From Carallia brachiata (lineage: Eukaryota; Streptophyta; Magnoliopsida; Malpighiales; Rhizophoraceae): a stretch of DNA of 64,000 nt. How positions within the stretch are numbered: position 1 is the stretch's first letter; every line of letters begins with the position of its first letter. The stretch is from positions 12,842,544-12,906,543 of the forward strand of contig JADCRB010000068.1 in NCBI GenBank assembly GCA_021464245.1, written 5' to 3'. Shown one piece after another: positions 47,913 to 59,869 of the stretch. The translations under genes were made by a program, and so were the position numbers. The notes beneath the pieces were generated by a model that saw nothing but the letters and a program-made list of their open reading frames with translations, was not told the DNA's origin and did no database searches.

Positions 47913-50900
47913 ATGGCGTCCGACCCAGAACAGCCCACGCTTTCTTCTCTTGGAAAGGTTCCCGCTTTTTTTTTTTTTTTTTCTGTTTTTGCAGTCTCCA
48001 ATTTTCTTTCCTTTGCTTTCTCCCAGCTTTGGTTCTGTTTGGCTGCCGAGAAATGAGAGCGAATATGAATCTAATTGACAGACAAAATCGGAATATTATG
48101 AATTATCTTTGCTTTTCCTTTTGTTTTCCAGAAGGGTTCTTCAAGAACTCAGTAATTGGTATTTTTGGGCAACTGAGAGAGTGTTTACGTAGAAAAGATA
48201 TAAGAGTGTGATTGGAATAGAAAGAAAGTGGAAACAAGAGCATAAATGTTATATAATAACATTAAATTTTGTTTGTTTTTTTTCCTGCACCTTGCTTTTT
48301 TGAGCTACTAAATGAAGTGATGCTTTTTGGTCCTGGAGTTGAAATTATCGAAGATTGTATAATTGTTATCTTGCTTATCAGGTGGGAAAGTCGTCTGGGG
48401 AGATCAGTAGTCCAGAGGAACCTCTTCTTAACGGGATTCACCCTTCAGAAAATTATTCCGTTCTTTCTGCAGTCCTTCCGTGAGCTTCTATATCGATCTT
48501 TCTAGTTCTTTTCGTATCTGTTAATTTATGAGATAAAATTGGCCGTATACATGGCGGGTTTATTGTCTTGGATCCTGCCATCATCATTGCTTTGTGTAAT
48601 TAGTTAATCATAGTGTTTGAGCAGCCACACTGAATCCTTAACAGTAATTAATTTTGCCAAATGCAAAATCTTGCAGAAGTCAGGTTTAAGATATTTTTTT
48701 TGCATTCCACGTTTGTTTTGGTCGATTACAAGAATAGATTTCCAGTCGCTTGAATTTGACCATGTTCTTTGTGTTTGGATTGTATTCACATTGTGCTAGG
48801 AAGAGTATGAGTTCATAGCTTTACTATATCGGATCCAAGTATGTGTTTTTCAGTTCTTCTGATTCTGAGGCGATTAAAAGTTGTCTTTTTGTCTTTTATG
48901 CTAAATTTTCCTCTCGAGGCAAGTCTTTGGAGTTTATTTTCTTTTTGATTTAAACAATTTATGCACAAGAACTCCGTATTGTTGGAGCTAGTAGAAATCA
49001 TTTTTGAAAGGTATGAAAGAATAGTGTGAGAATTTGAAGTGGAACTGAACAGAGTTTCTAACAATCTTGATGAGAGGGAAGGAAAGCGGTTTTTCTTGCT
49101 GATGAATAAGGGAGGAAGAGACCAGAAAGATATAGGAGTGCAGGCAGTGTGAGTTGGTACTTGGGCCACCTCTTGGGGGCTGCTAGCTCTTTTGTAAAAT
49201 CATTCTGCTTCATTTCATTCCACAGAATACTTCACTGGAAAGTGCACTTACGTGCATATTTACAGAGATAGAGAGGCACAAGAGATAGTTATCTCATACA
49301 TTTTTAAGCCACTTGTGTCACATCGACTTGCAAAACGCAAACTTGGACTCTCTTCAAATTGAATTTCTTCAGAATGCCAAACCTCTATTTGGTTCAGCTG
49401 GTTTTGTCAACATTTTAAGAGTCTATCTTTTGCTGTAACATATGGCTACCGGGCACTTGCTATGTTAGTCAGTAAAGTCCCTTGTTGGCTAAATTGAAGA
49501 TACTTGGAATCTTATCCATACTTGGGATGGAAGGGTTAACAGGTCGTGAAAGCTATCCTCTATTTGTGACCAGTGGCCTAAATTGTGTCACAAGTAGAGA
49601 ATAGTTTTAATTGTTCACTGCAAATTTTATGTTGGGCACAAAGTTGTGTTGTTTTAGCAACATCTAATGTGACAGTTCTGTCAACCACATGTGGAAAAGC
49701 TTAATTACCAAAATGAGGTAAAAAGTTGTATGAAGCCCAAAAGGCAGCTTCATTAATGACCTTGCTTGTATATCTATAATTGTTTTTAATGAAACTATTG
49801 ACTAGAGTGCAGGTAAAAGTTATATTGATGTGATTGAGGCAAATTAAAGTTTGTTGAATGACATAAAATTTTGATGTAGATTGCATAATATGCCAATGGA
49901 TATATAATTTTTTGTATTATCATTTTTGTGCTCAAGTGCAAGAAAACTTTCACCTTTTTAATCCTTTGGTAAAGTATTTATCTGATGCATAGCCAAAGAT
50001 TGCTTTTATATATTTAATTTGTTGTGAAAGCAAAACTTATAAAAAAAAAGCATTTAAAAATAATCCAGTTCTATTTCTTTTTTCTGTGTTTCATTTCTCT
50101 GTGGCAAGTCATCTTTCTGACCCTTCCTTACTTGTCCATATATTTAGATATGAAAAATGTATATATCAGACGTGGAAATGCTTTATGTTTTAATATTATA
50201 TCTTGGGAGCTTCAGGTGAGAGTGTTTAGTCCCTTATGGGCTCTTGAGCTTCCATTCATTTTTTATGTAAAGTCATCTTTCTGATGCAGTTTTCCTTTCT
50301 ATTTGCTCTATTTTGATACAATTGGTTGACGTAACATAAGTGAAAATACATAATGTTTTTACATCAAAACATAAATTGTGAAGCAACATGTGTGGAAGAA
50401 ATCTGATCCGGTTGCGTTTATTCCTGGACCAGACACAAATTGTTGCTTGTAACTGAATTCTTTCACTTTAAGGTTTTCATGACTATTTCACATGGCCAGT
50501 TATTGAAAAAATTCCAGGGGCCAAATCTCGCATTCCAACTCCCCACAGCTTTTGTCCATGGGCTAGAGCCACATTTAGCAGTGGCACTTATGTACAATCA
50601 CAAATGGTTAACTAATCATGCGAGCATCATTAAAATATAGCTGTATTTACTGACTGCATGAACGTACACGCACTAAGGAGCATCTCTTCGATTTTCAGAT
50701 TCTTATTTCCAGCTCTCGGTGGGCTACTGTACGGCTACGATATTGGTGCCACATCTTGTGCTACCATATCCATTGAGGTGTGCTTAAATGAAGTGAAGAA
50801 CTGTGGAAGGATCATTGTTTCTGTGTGCATCCTTTTGTGTAATTATGGCGTGGTTTCTTGTTCATGTCCATTCTTTGCAACAAATGGCCTCCTCTTGTGG

Positions 50901-53900
50901 CATACTTTTAAGCAACTTCTTTATTTCTCTTGAAATTTCAAAATCATGATACTGATTTATAGCCGACAAAAGCTTCTGCTTAACAAATTGCTGGACCTAG
51001 CAACAAGTATGTGTATTGTGTTTTCTGCTGAAAAATAACAGTAGAAGTATGTTGCCATATCAAACATTTTCATTTATGCTTCAAATGAATTCTTTTTTGT
51101 GTATTATGGCCTTGTGCTATCATATTCACTGTGGCATTATGTCCTCCGGTGGCATTGGCTAAATAAATATTATTTTCCCTTTCTTATGCAGTCATCCACA
51201 TTAAGTGGAATTACATGGTACAACTTGAATTCCATCGAAATTGGTCTCATTGTGAGTTCCTACAATTGCTGCTTTAACTTTTCATTTGGCAATTTTCTGC
51301 CTCTCTGTTTTCTTAGCAGAGTTCCTGCTTGTTTTTATTGTTTTAATAAATGTGTGTCACAGTTGTATTGCCAATCGACAGTTTTTCTTCCTTCTTTGCA
51401 GACCAGTGGCTCGTTGTACGGGGCCTTGATTGGCTCTGTTTTAGCCTTTAATATTGCTGACTTTCTGGGTTTGTTCTCTTCTGCTTTGACCTACAAATAT
51501 GAATTTAATGATAATTCACTTGTCAAGATGAATTTGAAGGAAAATTTTTTGGTTGCAGGGAGAAGAAGGGAGCTGATTCTTGCTTCTTTATTGTATCTTG
51601 TGGGAGCACTTGTCACAGCGCTTGCGCCTGACTTGGCTGTTATGGTGATTGGGCGTTTTGTGTTTGGCATTGGGATAGGATTGGTAAAAGACATTATACT
51701 CTTTCTCTATTCGTACATTCCTATTATTAGAATCTAATAATTAAAAAGGTACCTTATGTAATGATTTAAAAAATTGTTTGTCTATAAAAATCATTAGACA
51801 GTAGTCTGCAACTTCGGTGCATGATTATGTATAAATATAGATCGAGGACGAGTAGGTGCAGTTTGTGAATTAAATGATTAGAGTTTTGTTACGATTTTAT
51901 CATTGTTTTACTTGTCTCTATGAGGAACATAAACAATTTAGTTTCTCCACCTTTAGGCAATGCATTCTGCTCCAATGTACATTGCTGAGACAGCTCCAAG
52001 TCAGATACGAGGTCGACTAATCTCTCTCAAAGAGTTCTTTATAGTCCTTGGGATGGTTGTAAGTTCTTTGATCTGTTTTGATGACCCTAAGTTTATTTTT
52101 GAGTTTACCTTTTTCGGTGGCAAGAACATCTGGTTTTTGAAGCCTCGTCTTAACTAGCTTCTATTTGTCTACTTCACTGTTTGACAATAGCTGCTTTGCA
52201 GGGAGGTTATGGAATTGGTAGCCTTTTAATTGATACCTTTTCTGGTTGGCGCTACATGTATGGAGCCAGTACACCTTTAGCAGTGATCATGGGACTTGGA
52301 ATGTGGTGGCTACCACCATCACCTAGATGGCTGCTATTGTGTGCTATACAGGGAAAAGGCAACATGCAGGATTTAAAAGAAACAGCAACAAATTGTTTGT
52401 GCCGGCTCAGGGGCGAAGCTATTGGTGACACTGCTCCCAGGCAAGTAGATGAGATTCTCGCTGAACTGGCTTTTGTTGGTGAAGAGAAGGAAGCTACCCT
52501 AAGGGAAATGTTCAGAGGAAAATGCTTGAAAGCTCTTACTATTGGTGGGGGATTAGTTTTGTTCCAACAGGTATCATTGTTAACTGAAAATGTGGATAAA
52601 ACACTGAACTATTGACCTTTGACTTATATTCTATTAACTTTAATAACAGATAACGGGTCAGCCAAGTGTTCTGTATTATGCTGCATCAATTCTTCAGGTA
52701 TCCTAGTCCACTGCCTGGAAATTGAGATGACTTTAGCTTTTAAATGTTATGGGTAGAAGATGCCTAGTTCCATTCTAACAAAAGATAATCTGATAGAGTG
52801 CAGGATTCTCTGCAGCATCTGATGCGACGCGGGTCTCCATTCTACTTGGATTATTGAAGGTTGGTTTTTTACTTAATAATATGCATGGAAAGCATGTTAT
52901 GAACATTCCTAATATCTGAAATAACTGTAAACACGGTGTGGATGTGGATTGCAATTTAGTCATAGTCTCATTTAAAGGCTCTTACCTTGTCGGCTACACC
53001 TTGGTTTGTTTGGTAGACACTTATGATTGTGGTGATACAAAGTTGGAGTTATGACGAAAATTGGAACATTTTATTTATGAGCTGCTTCTCCTTTTATCTG
53101 CACTTCTATGAGGTTTCATGAGCAGATTACATCTTGTTCTGTTGCTAGATCTGGGACTTTATTGCATTATTATTGTTTTACATTTTCATGATTTGTGGTA
53201 GGTTCTCTTTTATTGAGGCTCGTCCTGCGACAGTGGTGCAATTGGAGTGTTTGTATAGATAAATTTATGCAAATTATAATCCTGCATAAAGTTGGATGAA
53301 AATGGTGTGACATGTGCTTGTAACCTCCTGGCTTTGAAAAATAGTTCTCATTACATTTAAATTTTAAATTTGATCAAATCCGGATGGATGGCGTGAGAAG
53401 ACGGAGAGAAAGACCTATGTTAACTTGGAAATCTTTAGCTAGGAAGGATTAGAACAATTAGGTCTTAGACCTAACTTAGTGCATTATAGAATGGAATCGA
53501 GAAGAGGTTTATGTTGCCGACTCCAATTAAATCTGGGATTAAGGTTTTGTTGTTGTTATTGTTGGTGTTGCCGAAAGTTCTTGTGCTGTAATACTTGTTT
53601 TTCTTTTTTTTCCTTTTTCTTTTTGCCTCAAGGCAAAAGAGTTATGCAATATTGTTCTTATTTTCCATTCAATTATTTTTCACGTGATTTTTTGTATATT
53701 CGCAAAGTGCAATTGCTATGCCCCATTTCGTTCTCTGTGTTCTCTGAACTACTTGATGTCACATTCTAACGTATGTAGCTGAATTCTGACATGGGGATTT
53801 GTTGTTCAGTTGTTTATGACTGGAACTGCCGTCGTTGCGGTTGATAGACTTGGAAGGCGACCTTTATTACTTGGTGGAGTTACTGGGATGGTAGGTCTCC

Positions 53901-56561
53901 CAAACCATCTCCCGCTCCTCTCCCCCCCCCCCCCCCAAAAAAGAAAAGAAAACTTTGCGTCCAAACTCACAGATGTTTCAAGATAATGATGATAGGACTG
54001 ATTTAATTGGAAGCACAAAACATGCTTGTAACAAACAGTAATCAAACTTTGGCAACTATGCTTATACATTTTGGTTTAATTCCGTGCGACAGGTTATCTC
54101 GTTGTTTCTTCTAGGATCATATTACCTTTTCTTGGATGATGCACCATTTGTGGCTGTAGTTGCGCTGCTATTGTATGTTGGTTGTTATCAGGTAACCAAT
54201 ATCTTATTCATCCTGTTTATTTAATTTAGAGTTCGAGAATTTGGGGCTGTAATATGACATTTGCTTGTACATTTTAGTCCATTAGATGACGTGAACTCCC
54301 AGAATTAGGATTCTGATGATGTACATTTGTGTATACAAAAGATGAAAAGTATAATGGAAATGATTGCTTGGAATCAATCAATGGAGTTGGTTTCTTGACT
54401 TCTCAAAGTGAACATGGCTTTAGAATTTTTATGGCATGGCATGGTAAGATAAGGATTTACATGGTCTACATCAATTACTTTGTGATTTAAAAATAGAAAA
54501 GTTGAATGGAGTATCATTGCAGTTAACAATAAGTCATCCAGACAACTGGATTACACAATAGAAATTATCTTTCAACCTGGACCACTTGCATTTTTAATGC
54601 TTCCATGATACTTATGGAAGGTAATTTACTCAGTAAGTCATTTTACTCAGCTCGTCATAAAAATGGGGGTATCATAGAGTTTTTTTGTTTAGATAAAGGA
54701 TGAACTCCCAGAATTAGGATTCTGATGATGTACATTTTTGTATACAAAAGATGAAAAGTATAATGGAAATGATTGGCTGGAATCAATAAATGGACTTGGT
54801 TTCTTGACTTCTCAAAGTGAACATGGCTTTAGATAAAGGATTGCTAGCACTGGAAGAAAGAATGTGAAGCTTCTAAATTGCTGAAGTGAATAACACATAA
54901 GCAGTGATACCTTCAATTAGTAAACAAGGAATTTCTTTTTGCTTGTTAACGATAATTTTCCAATGTGTTTTATGATCTCGTTTCAAATATGGATTCCATC
55001 TTTGTAACCTCTGCCTGTCTGTCTAATGAAATTTATTTACAGTTGTCCTTTGGGCCCATTGGCTGGTTGATGATCTCAGAGATTTTCCCCCTACGCTTAA
55101 GGGGACGGGGGCTCAGTCTTGCTGTGCTGGTTAACTTTGGTGCAAATGCACTTGTGACTTTTGCATTTTCCCCATTAAAGGTACTTTTTTGAGAGCTTTT
55201 CTATATTCCGAGAGCTATTTCCTATGAAATTTCTTTTAGCTTATTTTCAGACACTTTTATGATCTTATATCAATCATTCGCCAAATTTAGAGAAAATCTT
55301 CCACAATATTTTTGTTTTTCCTTCTTGAATACTTTCCATAATCATGGCATTGAATGTTGTCTGCTTATGGAATTCAATCGCAACTATCCTGGTTTTAAGT
55401 TTAGTTTTTTTTTTTTTTTTGTGGGTTGAATTTAGATGTCTGCCCATGGATCTTTTTTAAGCTTCTACCGGCTTTTATAATGCCTGATAAATGGTATTAT
55501 TGCTTAAGATATCAAGTATTGCTCTTTGCATAAGTTAAAATGTGTTATTTATTTAGCACTCAACAAGTCTGCAGTAATGCCATAGCATAAAATGATAGAA
55601 GACGGCAACGTTCAAAAAATACAGAAGATGTGGCCCCTGGCATCTGGTCCTTTCTTGTTGTTGCTGGTCATATACTTGCTCACTTTTAAATGCATATAGA
55701 CAGAAGTTGCTGTACTTGTCAGTATCTTCTAGCTAAAAGATTAAATTATAGCTGATTCTGTGAAACTTTATAACATTTAGTTTCACCTTTACGCTGAGGC
55801 AGTAAAATAAATAAACAAATGAATTTTCCATCTGAAATTTCAATGCTTCCACTGTTCTATGGTATGGCTGGAATTGGAATCAATTTTAAATATGACCATC
55901 TCAACATTTGTGATGTCCTAGGTCTATTGGATACTTTATATCAAGTACCCATCCGGCTTTTTTTTTTTTTTTTGCATAAATTATTTTTAAAATTATCAAA
56001 TATTCATCAAATTTCCAAATATGATGCAGCTTCAGTTTGTGTCATGTATGCTAAATTCTGGGTGCCAGAATTGTCTGAACCATCTCCATAACCTGTTGCA
56101 CTTGTACTACTGATATTTTCAGTTTCAAATATATGATTTTAATTTATTTTTCTTTTGTGGTCCCTAAGTTTTATTCTACAATGTTTCTGCTTTATGGTTC
56201 CTTGCCTCTTATTTCTGTTTTCCATTGTCGAAGACTCTGTCAGGCAACAATTGAAAGAGGTGTATGATGATAATCTTTTTTTCTATTATTTACCCTATGC
56301 AAAGTATTAGTGTGCATGACGTGAAAGACTTTTGCATTACTGATCATTGAAATCAAAATTATACCGAGCTTCCTTTAATAAATTGGTACAAAGATTAAGA
56401 TGCTATGTGCACTGATCATGTATTTGCAGGCGTGGTTGGGAGCTGGAATTTTATTCTACGTATTTGGTGTAATAGCCGTGTTGTCCCTCCTTTTCATATT
56501 CTTCATCGTACCAGAGACCAAGGGGCTTACTCTGGAGGAAATTGAAGCTAAGTGCTTATAG
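47913..56561 (+). CDS. VGT1: Vacuolar glucose/xylose transporter VGT1-like (MFS sugar porter)
   Basis: Twelve-helix H+-coupled monosaccharide transporter, by homology on the vacuolar membrane. Exons: 47913-47957, 48382-48479, 50699-50777, 51192-51251, 51402-51468, 51559-51683, 51957-52058, 52202-52570, 52650-52697, 52797-52859, 53810-53890, 54093-54191, 55043-55180, 56430-56561, giving 501 residues with all phases consistent. Sugar-porter hallmarks: GGLLYGYDIGATS (helix 1), DFLGRRRE, YIAETAPSQIRGRLISL, PPSPRWLLL, LFQQITGQPSVLYY, DRLGRRPLLLGG, GPIGWLMISEIFPL and the C-terminal PETKGLTLEEIEA. The cytosolic N-terminus has an acidic dileucine (PEEPLL), a possible vacuolar sorting signal, and no plastid transit peptide. 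Near-collinear with Arabidopsis VGT1 as I recall it; some databases name relatives D-xylose-proton symporter-like. Introns 2, 10, 12 and 13 are long and carry repeats. Confidence 0.94.
53380..53590 (+). mobile_element. LINE 3'-end fragment in VGT1 intron 10
   Basis: Shares with 31380-31490 the series CCTAACTTAGTGCATTATA, TTATGTTGCCGACTCCAATT and GGGATTAAGGTTTTGTTG, here ending in a GTTGTTGTTATTGTTG tail as in plant L1-type LINEs. Sense orientation relative to VGT1. Confidence 0.55.
53921..53936. repeat. Poly-C run in VGT1 intron 11
   Basis: A run of C followed by A-rich sequence, 30 bp into the intron. The length may be affected by sequencing. Confidence 0.8.
54292..54424 (+). repeat. 133-bp direct repeat in VGT1 intron 12, copy 1
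   Basis: From TGAACTCCCAGAATTAGG to AACATGGCTTTAGA. It matches 54701-54833 with about five substitutions. This copy has no flanking duplication and is presumably the source. Confidence 0.9.
54691..54840 (+). repeat. 133-bp direct repeat, copy 2, flanked by a 10-bp duplication
   Basis: The repeat (54701-54833) is preceded by AGATAAAGGA (54691-54700), and the same 10 bp occurs at 54831-54840, overlapping the repeat end by three bases. The layout is that of an insertion of a copied local segment with a target-site-like duplication. Confidence 0.85.
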
Positions 56562-57340
56562 ATTGCCACATAAAATTCACCTTACCATCCAGCACATTAT
56601 TATAGCAGGAGAACATACATCTTGTCTTTATGATCCGATTTTTTCTGGTATTCTCTGACTTTTTCGTATCTAATGTCCATATACTTTTGCATTAAGTTGT
56701 TAGCTATTCTTCATCATATATGTATCTATGCATTTATTCACTTGTATATATGTATTCTTCTCCTAGACATTCTATGATAAAGTGACTGCCAAGTTACAGA
56801 GTAAACAATAGAATATGGCCTGCTTTTCATTTGGGTTTCTTTGTTTTTATACATTTCAAATTCAAGCATGGATGCTCCAACCATGCTAGCAATTATTTCC
56901 CAATTTTAGGTTTGCTTGTGACGTACGTTTATTAGCAAGGCGGATGTTTGTTGTTTTGACCCACGATCTTTGAGTAAATCAAAATAACTCACCACAAAAA
57001 AAACATCAGACTATTATTGTTTTTTGTTTTTTATTTTTGCTTTTAGTGTTGAATATTTTTGATTCATTTGAAAAAGTCAGAATAGATTTTCCAGCAGAGC
57101 AGGGCAGGGCCACTTCACATTAAGGTACAAAACTGCCTGTTAGGCGCTGCTAGACCAGTTGCCAATCTCCAAAAGTAGCAATGTAAAATCCGTTGCTTGA
57201 AGTAAAAATGGGCCGCATGATGCCTAACCGGCGACTTATATTGTAACATTATTGAAATGTGAACCGGAAATTGGGTTGAGCTCAATTCTCCTAAATGACC
57301 GTGAGATATTCCGGTCTTAATTCATAGATTCGATAACTAA
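56562..57340. other. VGT1 3' UTR and downstream spacer
   Basis: No open frame of interest. The 3' UTR probably ends within about 270 bp of the stop. The remainder, up to the Harbinger-type element at 57341, shows nothing recognisable. Confidence 0.4.
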
Positions 57341-58084
57341 AGAGGTGTTTGGATTAATTTTGTAGGGGTATATTTGTGTTTCATTTTTAAAAAGTAGGAA
57401 GATAAATATTTGATGAATTTTTTAGTATTACTGTTTGATTCTACTTATTTCCTTATTTAACTTCTTAACAGCAGCTCATTGAAAAACAGCTCCGAGTTAC
57501 TTTTTGCTGTTTTTTGGATTATTTTTCACTTTTTAATATTAATAATAATTTATATAAACTAAATTACTTTTAAAGAATATTTCTATAATTTTATTTATTA
57601 TTTTTTTACTTGATACATGAATTAGATATGTTAATTTATTTTATTAGTATTTATATAACTTTAATAAATTTTTTTCAAGTATTTTTAGATAATATTTTTT
57701 TTCATTTCAATTTTCTTTAATATTGACATTTATAAAAAAAATTTCAAACATAATAATTTTTATCATTTAATAAAAATTCATATTTTTTTTAAAAGTTAAA
57801 AATTAAGTAAAATAATTCTCAATATTATTTATAAAATATTATTCTAAAATATAAAATTATAAAATATAAAAATAAAATTTTTAATATGATATATTTACAC
57901 AAATTATATGTCTAATTTAGACATTTAATTATTTAATAGTAGTAGTAAGTATAAAATTAATAGAACACTTCATTAATTTTATCAACAATTAACAACAACA
58001 AATATGAATCAACAATTAGTAACAGTAATTAGTAACAGTAATTAATAACAATCATATTTAACAGTTAATTCAAATAGGCCTTAA
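57338..58084. mobile_element. Harbinger-type non-autonomous element with TAA duplication
   Basis: Begins AGAGGTGTTTGGATTAA at 57341; the right end read in reverse is AGGCCTATTTGAATTAA (12 of 17 identical), ending at 58081. TAA flanks both sides (57338-57340, 58082-58084). The 741-bp interior is AT-rich and non-coding, with a short tandem AGTAACAGTAATT near the right end. Confidence 0.62.
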
Positions 58085-59460
58085 TATATATTTTTTAATT
58101 TTAATTTATAAATTTAATGACCAATATACCTGTAATGAATCATTTTTAAATTACAAAAAAAAAAAAAACTCCTAAATGAATGTCAACTCTTTTTGGTGGT
58201 AAATTTGGATCTCGTGCATTATTATTATTTTCATCCCGGTGTTCTTCTATATGCGCAGCCAAAACGTGAGGGGAACATGGAACGGAATATGACCAAATGT
58301 ACGGAGAGATGTAGCAGTATGAGAGGGAATAAAAGCTTGATGGTTTCTCGAGACAGCTTTTCCATGATTAAGTTTTTTTTTTTTTTTTGATATTGTTAAG
58401 TTTCTTGTTTCTTTTGGGAATTTACATGCAAATGGGTAAAGCCCAGTAAATTAAATAGCAGAAGATATGCTTCTCTTGGTCAAAGTATTAGTACTCACTG
58501 TTATAATTGTCCTTGCATGCATCATTTTTTATCTCGCCCTGATTTCTTTCTTTTTTTTTTTTTTTTTTTCCTGAGACAACCTTGCCATGTATATCTCTAC
58601 AAGCTATCAATCATCCATCATGCCACACGTAATTGCTAGATATTTCATTTACATCACCAAGATGAAATATTTATTAATTTTACTCTTTTTTTTTTTATAA
58701 AATTAACTCATAATTTAATATTATTTAAATATTATTTTTAATTTTTTATTTAAATAAATTTTACTTATTATATAATATAAAATTATAAATAAATTATACT
58801 CACTTAAAAGAGAGTTAAAGTAAAATTCTCCTAAAGAAAACTTGAGAAATGCAAATTTTCAGTGATATGCAAATACCAATTAATTAATTGCAAATTAAGC
58901 CTCATCCAAGCTTAACAAAGCCGAATATAAATTATCAGTATAATATTGACAACCAATCCCACCTTCAGGTTATTGTTTTGCTTCTTGAATTTATGGATTT
59001 CTTGTTTGATAGGAATTGGCATCCATCTTCAATTCTGTTAGCTATGAATATTATCCACAGACAACCCAGAAAAGAACTGCAATTATCACCTGAAAAAGAA
59101 ATATATATAAATGAAGGAATTTTCCAATACATTCCAATAGCACTGGGAGAAGTAATGTATGCATAAAGAGCGCATCTGTAAAGTTCTGTTGAAAAGATTT
59201 TTTGGTTTTAACGCTAACATTTCCCAGCCAAAAAGTAACAAACTTGACTGCCAGACAAATAGCAGTGTTAGTCTGTAGATCTACGTGCACAGAATATCCA
59301 GACAATAAGCTCTAGAAAAAACATTTTCAGCAGCAATGAGCATTTACTTTCCTTGCTATCAATTGCAGAAACCATCAGCTATTGGAGATGCAAAGAATCC
59401 AAGCCATTTATATTGCAATTAAAGCACATCTCAATAGAAAAGTCAGATTTCAGCAGGTAA
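58085..59460. other. Spacer between VGT1 and the small membrane-protein gene
   Basis: AT-rich, with long poly-T runs at about 58373-58389 and 58551-58569. The right 200 bp probably contains the 3' UTR of the minus-strand gene ending at 59461. No other gene seen. Confidence 0.4.
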
Positions 59461-59847
59461 CTATTTGGGAGCTTTGTCAGAAGATGGAGCCTTTTCAGAT
59501 GATGCAGTAGGTGGTGGAGTCTGTTTAACAGATGTGCTAGATGGTGGAGTGCTTTGGCTTGATGAGGCAGAGCTAGCATGCCCTTCCTTGTCAACAAGTT
59601 CACGTAGTCTTTGTTGAAGGACTCGCACTCTATCTTCAGTCTTGCGAAGTTTTCTCCATCTGTAAGTGAACCAGAGGCCAAAACCACCATATACAACAAC
59701 ATAAGAAGCCCACACGTAAGGATAAGTTTCTGCATGCTCTTTGATTTTTTGATATCGGTCTTGTACCATTTCTGAGAAGCTAGAAGGGGTACTTGGGGCC
59801 TGCTGATCTCCTTTTGGCTCAGAAGCCATTTCTTTTGATGCTGACAT
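59461..59847 (-). CDS. Small single-pass membrane protein, function unknown
   Basis: A 128-residue protein in one uninterrupted coding exon, TAG stop. The order is a short polar N-terminus (residues 1-28), an amphipathic stretch RYQKIKEHAETYPYV, one hydrophobic helix (about 44-62, VWASYVVVYGGFGLWF), a basic segment (YRWRKLRKTEDR) leading into a predicted coiled coil (RVLQQRLRELVDKEG, to about residue 88), then a proline/serine-rich tail. The balance of stop-free sequence, conserved-looking core and likely 5' UTR intron supports a real gene. I do not recognise the family. The positive residues after the helix suggest an N-out/C-in topology or organelle-membrane insertion; both are inference. 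The first ATG of the frame was taken; a second in-frame ATG lies six codons on. Confidence 0.8.
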   Translation of the reverse strand: MSASKEMASEPKGDQQAPSTPSSFSEMVQDRYQKIKEHAETYPYVWASYVVVYGGFGLWFTYRWRKLRKTEDRVRVLQQRLRELVDKEGHASSASSSQSTPPSSTSVKQTPPPTASSEKAPSSDKAPK

Positions 59848-59869
59848 GTGTAATTGACCTCCACAACAA

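Noticed and set aside
51099..51737. Single 212-codon open frame across VGT1
   Set aside because: It runs through introns 3-6; splicing at GT-AG sites restores the conserved transporter sequence, so it is not a separate protein.
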